This document shows, one piece after another, positions 12,182-22,740 of a stretch of DNA of 64,000 nucleotides; the first letter of the stretch is position 1, and every line of letters begins with the position of its first letter. Where the stretch lies: the NCBI GenBank assembly GCA_029783825.1, contig JAREIK010000514.1, forward strand, positions 377,506 to 441,505, written 5' to 3'. This DNA comes from Sapria himalayana (Eukaryota; Streptophyta; Magnoliopsida; Malpighiales; Rafflesiaceae). Both the position numbers and the translations under genes were made by a program. Below the pieces are notes generated by a model. It searched no databases, was not told the DNA's origin, and saw nothing but the letters and a program-made list of their open reading frames with translations.

Positions 12182-12685
12182 TGATGATCTACTATTTTTT
12201 GATTTCAATGTTTTGCTTTTTATTGATTGTATGCTTTATTTATATGTTACTTTGGAACTTTAATTTGTTTGGTTTGGGCTTTCGGTATCTAATGGCTGAT
12301 TGGTCATTTTTAATTTGGTTTACTTATGTTTTTTTTACTTTTTAATTTTTTTAACATAGTTTATTGATTTATTTATTGTTTGTTTTAATTTTTCATTTAT
12401 AACTCTATTATATAATTCTAATAAATTTTAAACTAATTCTATATTACATTAAAAAAAAATTTAACTTTGTAATTTTAATAAATTTTATTTTAACAATTTT
12501 CAATTTACAAATATATAATATTATACATTATCTATAATTTTATATATAATTTTATAATTTATATAATTAAAATAAAAATTAAAACAAAATTATTAATAAA
12601 AAGATTTTTTTGTCTGGCCCGCAGGGCCTAGCACGGCATGGTACAGTAACCGTGCTAGCCCGGCCCGACCCATTTGACACCTCTA
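12182..12685 (+). other. hAT 3' untranslated and right terminal region
   Basis: AT-rich non-coding sequence to about 12610, then the GC-rich right terminus and TIR ending at 12685. No gene. Confidence 0.85.
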
Positions 12686-12693
12686 TAGATAGG
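12686..12693. repeat. 3' target-site duplication of the hAT element
   Basis: tagatagg, identical to 9316-9323. Confidence 0.9.
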
Positions 12694-13071
12694 TAGGTAG
12701 AAAGATAGAAAACAATAGAATGATTAACAGATAGGCTAACTAAATAATAGTCATACAAACTGATAGATAGATAGATAGATGTCTAGATAGATTGATAGAC
12801 AAAACATAGATAGATAGAAAGAAATATATATATATATATATATAGATTGATAGAAAGATTGATAGACCTATTGATTGACAGATTATTCGACATATTGATA
12901 GATAGAATGATAGAAAGATTGATAGACATATAGACAGATAAATAGATTAATAGTCATATAGATAGATTGATAGATACATATATATATATATATATAGAAA
13001 GATAGGCAGATTGATTGATTGACAAATAGATAAATAGACAAATAGATAGATAGAAAGATAAATAGATGTAT
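12694..13071. repeat. Degenerate (GATA)n array
   Basis: Short GATA block between the hAT element and CACTA fragment Z, with (TA)n patches near 12827-12845 and 12979-12997. No gene. Confidence 0.93.
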
Positions 13072-13242
13072 AGACAGCAGCGGCAGCATCAACAATGGTA
13101 GCAGCAACATCTGCTACGGCTACAGCAACAACAGCAGTCGCGGCAGCAATAGCAATAGTAGTAGCTGTAGCAGGAGCGGTAGCAAGAGCAACAACAGGAG
13201 TAGTAGTAGCAGCGATAGCGGCGGCGGCAGCAGCAGCAAATG
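13072..13242. repeat. GCA/GTA trinucleotide tract in Z
   Basis: Imperfect GCA, GTA and GCG triplets. Open frames on both strands translate to Ala/Val/Thr or Leu runs and are low-complexity artefacts. Similar tracts sit in the same relative place in element C. Confidence 0.85.
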
Positions 13243-13244
13243 TT

Positions 13245-13372
13245 GTATATATGTGCATAAACGTACATATATTACTACAATATTTGTACATATAATACTG
13301 TAGTAATATATATACATATACACTGCAGTATATATGTACTTATATACTGCAGTATTATATGTTATCAAAACA
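13245..13372. repeat. Palindromic GTAC/TATATAC repeats in Z
   Basis: Short near-palindromic units such as actgcagtatatatgtac. Same family as the larger arrays in X, Y and C. Confidence 0.75.
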
Positions 13373-14208
13373 TAACTTTTTTTATTTGTTTTTATGATTT
13401 TATTCACTAGTTTAAATTTTGTGCAGATATGGTACCGCATTGTTCTTCATTCGAAGCTTGTATAAGTGAAGGGATTTTCACTAGACATGATGAACCCTGA
13501 CTCGGACAACTTTGTTACAGCATAAAGATGGTGATCAGAGGAACAAAGAAAAAGAAGGCAGTGTCAATGTACGGATAGATTATATTTTATACATTGTCAG
13601 TAGATATATTGATGAATAAAATGGAATATAATTTTGTTATGTTTTTGTTTGAATTATATAAATTATTGAATCAAAATAATTAATTAAATTTTTTTATTTT
13701 CTGTTAATTATATAGAATTGTCTATAGTTTCATTTTAATTCAATTTAATATAAAAATATTTAAATATTTTGAAAAGTAAAACAATTTTCTAAAAATTGTT
13801 TCAGAATGAAAATAGCTAGGGAATTTTCTCTTGTTAATTTAGTTAGGGAATTTTCCCTTGCTAATTTAGCTAAGGAAATTATTATATTAGCTAGTGATAT
13901 TTCCGTTGCTAAAACTATAGATAGGGACTAATTCCATCACTGATTTTTAGTGATGAGCACTTTAGATTGGGAAAGCTTTCGTTGTTAATCTATCCTTATA
14001 TAAGTTTAGCAAGGAAAACCCACATTTATCTAGGGAATTATACCTTGCTAATTTAGCTAGGGAAGTTCCTTTGCTAATTTAGCTAGGGAAATTAATATTG
14101 TAGCTAGGAAATTTCAGTCGATAAATCATCGCTATATCAGTTTTTCAACAGAAAACCCCCATTTAGCTAGGGAATTTTTTCTAGCTATTTGGGATTTTTC
14201 TTGTAGTG
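13373..14208 (+). repeat. CACTA type-1 subterminal region and TIR (Z)
   Basis: Carries repeated TTAGCTAGGGAA-like motifs in several spacings (13816-14180) next to the TIR. CACTA subterminal repeats are known binding sites of the TNPA-type protein; the role of this motif is inferred from position and repetition. No gene. Confidence 0.75.
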
Positions 14209-14913
14209 GATTAACAAATTGATAGATTGATAGATAGATTGATAAATAGATAGATATATAGATAGTTAGATAGATAGATACAAAAACAGATAGAAAGACA
14301 TATTGATAGATAGATAGATAGTTAGATAGACAAACATATAGATAGATAGATAGATAGATAGATAAATATACAGATAGATTATTAGATAGTGACATATATA
14401 GATAGATCATAGATTTGATAGACAAATAGATAGACAAATAAATAGACAGAAAGATCGATCGATATATACACAGATAAATAGATAGATAGATAGACATAAA
14501 GATAAACACATAGATAGACATATAGATATATAGAAAGATAGACAGACATACAGACAGACAGAGAGATAGATAGATAGATAAATAGGTTTATAGATAGAGA
14601 GATAGATAGATAAATAGATAGTTAGATAGATAGATAGACAAATAAAAAAATAGATAGATCGACATATAAATATATAGAAAGATAAATAGATATACAAAAA
14701 AAGATAAAAAGATATATAAATAGAAAGATAGGCATATAGATAAATAGATAGATAGATAGATAAATAGATATACAAATAGGTAGATTAAAAACGGACATAC
14801 AGAATGACTAACTAACAGACTAATACATAGAGTGATAGATAAATACATAGATAGATAGATTGATTGATTGAAAGATTTATAGATATATTGATAAACAAAT
14901 TGATAGATAAACA

Positions 14914-14957
<44 letters not shown>

Positions 14958-15337
14958 TAATTAATAGATAGATACATAGAGACATAGATATAAAGCTAGA
15001 TAGACAGACAGATATATATATATATATATATCAATTGATTATTAGACAGATAGATAGATAGATAGACAATTAGATAGACAAATCGTAAGACAATTAGATA
15101 GATAAAGATATAGATAGTTAGAGAGATAGAAAAATAGACAAATAGATAAATAGATATATAGATTGATAGACATATAGATAGGTAGACAGATAGATAGACA
15201 CATAGATATACTGATTATTGCACACTTAGATAGACAAATAGATATACATATAAAGAAACAGGTAGATAAATAGATAGATTGATTGATAAATAAATACAAA
15301 GTTAGATATATAGAAAAAAAGATAGATAGATAGAAAT

Positions 15338-15372
<35 letters not shown>

Positions 15373-18289
15373 AGCAGATAGATAGATAAACATATACATT
15401 AATAGATAGAAAGATACATCGACATATAGATAGATAGATATAAAGATTGATTGATTGACATTTAGATAAATAAACAGACAGACAGACAGACAGACATACA
15501 GATAGATAGATAGAATAATAGATAGATAGATATAGATAAACATATAGATTGATTGATTGAAAGATAGACAAAAAGATATAGTGATAAATAGACATATATA
15601 TAGACAAATAGATAGAAAGAAAAATAGACACAAAGATAGACAAATAGATATATAGACAGATAGATAGAAAGAAAGAAAGCTAGATAGATAAACAGATAGA
15701 TACAAAGATAGAGAGATATATAGACACATAAATAGATAGATAGATATATAGATAGGTAGACAGACAAACAAACAAACAGTAAGATTGACAGATTGACGGA
15801 TTGATTGATAGACAAACAAATAGATAGATAGATACATAGATAGATAGATAGATAAATAGACAAATTTATACAAAGATTGATAGATAGATTAATAGATAGA
15901 TTGATAGACATGTTGATATACAGATTGATAGAAAGATTGAAAAACATATAGATATATTTATATATAGATCAATAGAAAAATAGTTAAATACATCGATATA
16001 CAGATAGAGAGATAGATAGATAGATAGATAAATAAATAGATAGGCAGATTGATAGATTGAAATATAGATAGATAGGTAGATATAAAGATAGACAAAAAGA
16101 GAGACAGACAGAAAGATAGATAGATAGACAGATAGATAGATAGTTATATTGACAAATAGATAGATAGATAGATAGCCATAAAGATATATGGGTTGATAGA
16201 AAAATAGACAAATTGATTGATAGATAGATAGAAAATAGATAGACTAACAGATAGATAAATAGATAGATGGCTAGATCGATATAATGATAGACATATAAAA
16301 ATATTCACATACAGGCAGATAGAGAGACATACAGACATATATACAAATTAACACACAAAGAGAGAGATCAACAAATAGATCATTAGATAGACAAATAGAT
16401 AGATAGATAGGAAGCTAGGTAGGCAATCTTACAGCGAGTTAGGCAGAGAGATAATTAGGCAGGCAAGTAGATAGAGAGACATAAAGACATACAAATAAAA
16501 ATACAAATTAAGAGACATACAAACAAACAAACAAACAAAGAGACATACAAATATACAATCAAATAGATAAACAAACAGACATATAGATATACAGATATAT
16601 TGATAGTTTGATACACAAATTGAAAGACATATAGTTCAATTGATTGATAAACAAATAGCTAGATAGATAGATAGCCAAATAGATATTAAGATATATAGAC
16701 AGATAGATATATACATAGAAAGATTGATAGATAGAATCATAGATAGATTTATAGATAGATTAATAGATAGAGTAATAGACAGATTGATAGACATATTGAT
16801 AAATAGATATATAAAGATACAAATAGATATTTAGAATGATAGATAGATAGATAGAGATACAAATAGATAGTTAGAAAGATTGATAGATAGATTATTAGAC
16901 AGATAGATATTTTGATACATAGATATATAGATAGATAGACAGAAAGATCAACAGACAAATAGATAGATAGATACACAAATATATAGACACATATAGACAT
17001 AGAGATAGACATATAGATAAACACATAGATAGACATATAGATAGAAATATAGATAGACATATAGATAGAAAAATATATAGACAGAAAGATAGACAGATAG
17101 ATATATATATATATATATACCGACAAATAGGAAAATAGATATACTGATAGATAGATAGATATACATATAGATAATTATAGATGGACAGAAAGAAAGAAAT
17201 AACGATAGATAGATATATAAATAGATAAATAGAGATACAAAAAGATAGATATGTAGATAAATAGATAGACATATAAACAAAAAGATAGAACGGAACACTA
17301 ACAGACATATAGATAGACTTTTATATAGATAGATAAATAGATAAATACGCAGTCAGATAGAATGATAGGGAGTAAGATAGATAGACAGATATATAGATAG
17401 ATTAATAGAAAGATTGATAGATAGATAATAGAAATGTTGATAGATAGATTTTTATATAGATAGATAGATTGATTGATTAATAATTAGATAAAAATATACA
17501 TAGATATATAGATAGATATATATGCATATAGATAGTTAGATAGAGAAATAAATAGATAGAAAGGAAGGTAGACTGAAAGATAGATATCTAGATAGATTAG
17601 CTAGAGAGATAGATAAATACAAAGATATAAAAATAGATAGATAGAAAAATAGATAGACAGATAGATAGACAGACTGACTGACCGATAGATAGATAGATAG
17701 ATAGATACATATATAGATAGAAAATATATTGATAGATAGATAGTTTGACAAATAGAAAGATAGATAAATAAATCGACAGAGATAGATAGATAGATATATT
17801 GATAGATAAATAAATAGACATATAGATAGACAGATAGATAAGTAAATAAATAAATAAATAAATATATTGATAGATAAATAGATAGGAAAATAGATAGATT
17901 GACAAATAGACAGATAGATAAATAGACTGGTAGGTAGGCAAGTAGTCAAGCAAGTAGTCTAGTAGGTAAATAATCACGCAGGAAAAGTAGATAGATGGAT
18001 AGGCATGTAGAAAGCCAACAATAAGACAAATAGACAGACAAACAAACAAATAAACAAACAAACAAAGTGATACACAAACAATCAAACAAATCGAAAAACA
18101 CATACACAAATTGACATATATATAGATAGTTTGATAGACTTATTGATAGACAGATAGATAGAGAGATTAATAAACAAATATATAGATAGATAATTAGACA
18201 GATTGATAGACATATAGATAGATAGATTGATTAATATATATATATATTTATTTATATTTATAGATAGATTTTTAGATAGATACATACAT

Positions 18290-18326
<37 letters not shown>

Positions 18327-18483
18327 TTGATTGATGGATAAATAGATAGATTGAAAGATCAACAAACAAATTGAAAGAAATAAAGAAAGAAAGAAAGATA
18401 TATATATAGACAAATACAAAGAAATATAGATAGACAATTAGATATACATATAAATAGAGAGAAGATAGATAATTAGATAGATA
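14209..18483. repeat. Degenerate (GATA)n array, 4.3 kb, between two CACTA ends
   Basis: GATA-type repeats throughout, with (TA)n at about 14918-14953 and CAAA-rich patches near 16480-16550. Both borders are type-1 CACTA TIRs pointing into the array. All long frames are Tyr-Leu-Ser-Ile repeats. Confidence 0.95.
18481..18483. repeat. Candidate 3-bp TSD (ata), left side of X
   Basis: ata precedes the X TIR and also follows the right TIR at 40462-40464. Three bases is the CACTA TSD length, but in GATA sequence a chance match is likely enough that this is only modest support. Confidence 0.5.
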
Positions 18484-19100
18484 GACTACAAGAAAAATCC
18501 CAAATAACTATGAAAAATTCCCTAGCTAAATAGGGGTTTCCATCGCTAAATAGGATATAACGATGTATTAGCGATGAAAGCGTTCCCAAATCTAAAGTGC
18601 CCGCCGCTAAAAATTAATGAGGAAAATAGTCCCTAGCTAAAATAATGATTACCCTAGCTAAATTAGCAAGGGAGAAATCCCTAGCTATTTTCATTCCAAA
18701 ACTATTTTAAGAATTTTATTTTTTTTTCAAAAAATTTAATTTAATAATTTAATATTTTTAAATTAATTTGAATAAAAACAGAAACTATAAATGATAATCT
18801 ATAAATAACAAAAAATAAAATCATTTAATAAATTATTCTGATATAATATTTTACATAATTAAAAGAAAAACATAACAAAATTTTATTACATCTTATTCAT
18901 CAATGTATCTACCTTCATTGCATAAAGTATAATCTATCCATGCATTGACATTGCTTTCTCCTCCTCAGCTCTTCTGATCACCATCTTTCTCCTACAACAA
19001 AGCTGTCCATGTCACAGTGAGTCATGTCTAGTAAAAATCCCTTCACTTATATAAGCTTTCTATGGGAAACAATGCGGTACCAAATCTATATGAAATTTAA
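18484..19100 (-). repeat. CACTA type-1 TIR and subterminal region (X)
   Basis: Inverted counterpart of Z. The TIR is followed by ccctagctaaat, ttagcgatg and similar motifs. The inner part (18700-19080) recurs in direct orientation at 53345-53720 and 54260-54560 in element C. Confidence 0.8.
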
Positions 19101-19139
19101 ACCAGTCAATAAAATCAAAATAAATAAATAAATAAAGAT

Positions 19140-19860
19140 ATGTTTTGATAAAAATATATTTCTACAATGTATATGTACATATATACTACAATGTATATCT
19201 ACATATATACTAACATTTCACTAGTTACATATATTACTATAGTATTTGTACATATAAACTGTAGTATTATATGTAAATAAACATTGAGTACATATATACT
19301 CGGTATATATGTACGTATAATACTCAAGTATTATACGTACATATACTGAATTTATACATACGTATATACTCAATATATTTGTACGTATATACTTAGTATA
19401 TACTTATGTATATTTTGAGTATTTATATACGTATGTACCGAGTATATATGTTTGTATATATTTACGTATATACTCAGTATATATGTCATATATACTGAGT
19501 ATATACGTATGTATATACTTAAGTATATTCTAAGTATATACGTAAGTATATATAGAGTATATACGTACGTATACCTAGTATATACGTTCGTATATACCAA
19601 GTATATATGTACATATGTACCGAGTATATACATACATACATATATACTATAATATATACGTACATATATACTCGGTATATACAATAGTATATACATATAT
19701 ATATACTATAGTATATAGGTACATATATACTCAATATATACATGCATACTTATATACAATTGTATATATGTAGTTATTTACTTAGTGTATACGTACGTAT
19801 ATACTATAGTATTATATGTACGTATATATAATCACATAGCCTCAAATTATACACACACAT
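19140..19860. repeat. Palindromic TATATAC/GTAC tandem array (X, block 1)
   Basis: About 0.7 kb of near-palindromic units built from tatatactcagtatatac with cgtacg or gtacat cores. Frames read through on both strands because the units are nearly self-complementary; they are not genes. Equivalent arrays occur in Y, Z and C. Confidence 0.85.
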
Positions 19861-19999
19861 GTACTTTCCTGCAAATACACATCATCAAAGACACCAGAAG
19901 GAAATGAGTATATACGTACGTATTTATTATTGCTTCTACTACTGCCACTAATAATAAAAGTGGGGTGGGCGATGATGCTATACTGATTAAGTTCCCTGC

Positions 20000-20418
20000 C
20001 AACCACTCATTTTGAGATTGAGCATGTTTTTGATGAGGTAGCTAGCTGCTTCTCCCAAAATAGGACTTGATATTCTTCCTAGCACTTACAGCCTGTAAAA
20101 ATCAGGTAATGTTATATTTTTCCTTCCGATTGAATACAGTTTTGTGAAATCTAATAAAATTACCTGACACTACATGGGCATCATCATCATCATCATTCCA
20201 AGACCTAGTACAATTAGAACCAATCATTGCAGAACCTACAATAAGACAAATTATTTCCTCATACATAAGCTTTGTACCATATGATAATTGTATATCTACA
20301 CTATTTTCTAAAAGCCTTTATCTGCATCTGTCTATCTTTATCTCCAAGGCTAGCCTGGATCAGAAATATCTTCATTCCACAGCTTTGGCGAAGGTCTAAT
20401 ATCCATAGCTTTTATAAC
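20000..20418 (-). pseudogene. Captured host-gene exons (unidentified) in element X
   Basis: On the minus strand at least two exon-like blocks have good splice sites. Exon b (20235 to 20164) is preceded by AG and followed by GT and reads AMIGSNCTRSW then a run of five Asp. A 71-nt intron (20163-20093, gt..ag) leads to exon c starting at 20092 (AVSARKNIKSYF in one frame, soon stopped). Upstream, a third block starts at 20418 after AG and reads IKAMDIRPSPKLWNEDISDP; its donor is unclear. I do not recognise the protein. The block lies between TNP1 and the type-1 end, where Y carries XRN exons. That is typical of host DNA carried by CACTA elements. Confidence 0.55.
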
Positions 20419-20480
20419 CTGCATTAGTAAGCAATTCATGATGATGATCAGACCAGCCCGAACAATTATATATTCAAATA

Positions 20481-20503
20481 TGTGTGTGTGTGTGTGTGTG
20501 TGT
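20481..20503. repeat. (TG)n microsatellite
   Basis: Uninterrupted TG dinucleotides inside element X. Confidence 0.95.
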
Positions 20504-20564
20504 AAATGGGTGTGTATGTATGACAAAATATACATGTTTACAAATAAATATATGCACCAACTTA

Positions 20565-20905
20565 TGTATATACTAAGTATATACATAGGTTTATACTATA
20601 GTATATACATACGTATATACTCAGTATATACATACATATATACCAAGTATATAAGTACGTATTACTACAGTATATATGTATGTATAAATTGAGTATATGT
20701 ACATATATATTCAGTATATATGAACATATATACTCTATATTTACATACATATATAGTCAGTATATCCAAACATATATACTCGGTATATACGTACATATAT
20801 ACTTAGAATATACATACATATATACTCAGTATATACGTACATATATAGTGTAGTATATATGTACTTGTATACTACAATATTATATGTACGTATATATAAT
20901 CACAT
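20565..20905. repeat. Palindromic TATATAC/GTAC tandem array (X, block 2)
   Basis: Same unit type as 19140-19860, split from it by the captured exons. Both blocks end in a near-identical stretch (gtacgtatatataatcacatagcc at 19819 and 20886), which suggests duplication of a longer block. Confidence 0.8.
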
Positions 20906-20984
20906 AGCCTTAGATGACACACACACACATGTACTTTCATGCAAATACACATAACATCAAAGACAACAAATGGAAATATTCTAG

Positions 20985-21115
20985 GGCTGAAAAAACACAC
21001 ATATACGTCTCTCAACATGGTTAGCATCTTCTAGTTCTTTGTCATCTGGTACTCCCCACAGATAGAGAACATTGTTACACTTGCGCATGGAGCATAACAT
21101 TGTATATTTACAAAC
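20985..21115 (-). other. Conserved coding-like segment shared by X and Y
   Basis: The minus strand reads NNVLYLWGVPDDKELEDANH. The Y counterpart on the + strand (36478-36560) reads NNVLYQHGVPDDKELKDADQ. The similarity continues outward in both elements. It may be an exon of an element gene or an older captured exon; I do not recognise a family. Confidence 0.6.
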
Positions 21116-22099
21116 CAATAAAGAACACAACCTAATGTCATTGATAAATAGATAGACTAGCACGAGCAAAACCAACTGCCATTTGCTAGAAATTTCACAC
21201 AATGATATAATAATGAGCATATTTTTAAATTACTAAATCATGATGACTTAAAGATTTCTAGTGAACAATCCATCAAAATATTATTCTAAGTTGCCCAGCT
21301 TCATGCATCAGTCCATGGTTAATTATAAGAAAGTTAGAAAGTGACAAATAAAATGGAAATAGAAGTTGAAATAACAACAGGTTGCATGGTATCGAATTTT
21401 TCCACACCTATAGGTTCATTTAGGAATTGTAATGGCTATTAACATTTTGGCAGTTTAATTGCACTAATGAACAATAAAAAGTAGTCGTAGATCTGAACTG
21501 TGACAACACTGATCTGCACAAAATAAGAGTGTCAAGAACAAACCTGCGTCTGTGTGGGACCATAATTTTTTCATTCATCTCACGGCTTCAAAACCTAAGG
21601 TGGTGTTCCCTAGCACCAAGAGGACTAGCTAAGCCTTTTACATACCTAGAATAAGCTAAAACTCTACCCAAAATATTTGGGGACACACAAACATATTCAT
21701 AGATATATAAAAATAGTAATTATAGACATGAACAAACACAAATCTAAGTTGATAGTCATACAACTTCAACAAATATCTAAAAGATGTCTATTAATGATGT
21801 TTAGAGAGAAAGAGAGTACAAAAATAAAATGTTTCAGAAATAATGAACATAATAGAAGCTTGTCCACCTTTTGATCCAGTTGAAATCAGTAAATATGGGA
21901 CACATGCCTTCGAAGGACCGTGACAATGTCTGAATGCTTTGAATCATATTTTTTTTATGCGTCTCACATTAAATGTCCTGCAAAGATTCATTATAAGGTT
22001 AATCAATAAAGTAAAGAATAAAACTAGAATAAAAAAATTTGAAACCTCCAAAAAAATCTCATCATGTTTTGCTATACATAGACAAAAATCAAAAACAAT
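21116..22099 (-). other. Conserved non-coding 3' region of the CACTA family (X)
   Basis: Inverted counterpart of Y 35456-36475: matching blocks around the methodical sequence gccatttgctagaaattt, aagaacaaacctgc and the ggcttttacatacc..ctctaccc segment. The last recurs at 53217, 54125 and 55291 in C. No open frame is supported; it probably represents the 3' UTR and introns of the element transcript. Confidence 0.7.
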
Positions 22100-22740
22100 T
22101 CAAAAATAATTATGATATGAAATCTTCCTCTTAATTAGCTGGTGATTTTGTGCTAGCCTCTTCTACGAGGTTTCATAGCTGGATCTCATACTATTATATG
22201 TCGTGTCAATGCTGCTAAATGTGACTCCATATAGGACATCTGCTATTGCATTATTTTTTTAATTACTTTCATCTTATCATTCATTTCTTTAATTTCTTGC
22301 TTTCGTCTATCAAATGAGTAATTTGCTCATCCTTCTCTTCTTTCATTTCACACATTTCTTCCTTAAAATGAGTAATCTGCTCTTCCTTTTATTCTTTCAT
22401 TTCCTGCATTTCTTCCATCAAATTTGTAATCTACTCATCCTTCTCATCTTTTCATTTTCCACATTTCTTCCTTCAAAGGAGATATCTATTCATCATTCTC
22501 TTTCATTTATGTCTCCATAACTTCAAAACATTCATTTGATTTAATTACATGTTGTTCGATCACCTCATCCAACATTGCTGTGAAATATGAATTAGAAGCA
22601 CGACTGCTACAATAAAATGTCACTCTCTTCGAGCCGATGCCGTACACTCACTACTTATTATGAACTCTTATGGTCTCCAAATAGATAGGATCATAGTCAA
22701 TTTGTTGAATATCCATAAAACCCTCAACATATTGAGAAGC
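22100..22740 (-). pseudogene. TNP1-like CACTA gene, 3' part only (X)
   Basis: Inverted, diverged copy of the end of Y TNP1. The stop corresponds to 22102-22100. Four copies of an 18-codon (54-bp) unit rich in Lys, Glu, Ile and Met (KEEKDEQITHL type) lie at about 22305-22500 and predict a coiled coil. Upstream coding sequence stops at about 22740, where the AT-rich tandem array begins, so the 5' half of TNP1 and all of TNP2 are deleted. In this family the second protein (TNPA/transposase_24 type) binds subterminal repeats. Frames are interrupted, so the copy is dead. Confidence 0.75.

Larger units (their letters stand above)
9324..12685 (+). mobile_element. hAT (Ac-like) DNA transposon, 3.36 kb, inactive
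   Basis: The termini are TAGAGGTCTCAA on the left and TTGACACCTCTA on the right (11 of 12 matching as an inverted repeat), inside a perfect 8-bp TSD. It contains one degenerate transposase gene on the + strand with a BED zinc finger and a hAT C-terminal dimerisation region. The ends are strikingly GC-rich (gccgggctagcccggcccgg type) against an AT-rich background. Inserted in the GATA array. Confidence 0.95.
13072..14208 (+). mobile_element. CACTA fragment Z: type-1 end only
   Basis: The right boundary is a CACTA TIR (ttttcttgtagtg, reverse complement cactacaagaaaa) ending at 14208. About 13420-14208 is an inverted copy of the X terminus 18484-19095 (shared blocks: ttcacttata..gctt, ccctagctaaattagcaa). 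Going left come a palindromic GTAC array and a GCA-type trinucleotide tract, after which GATA array resumes with no TIR. It is therefore a truncated element; TNP genes are absent. Confidence 0.85.

Noticed and set aside
19370..19743. Tyr/Ile/Thr-rich frames on both strands of the GTAC array
   Set aside because: Near-palindromic repeats stay open on both strands; not coding.
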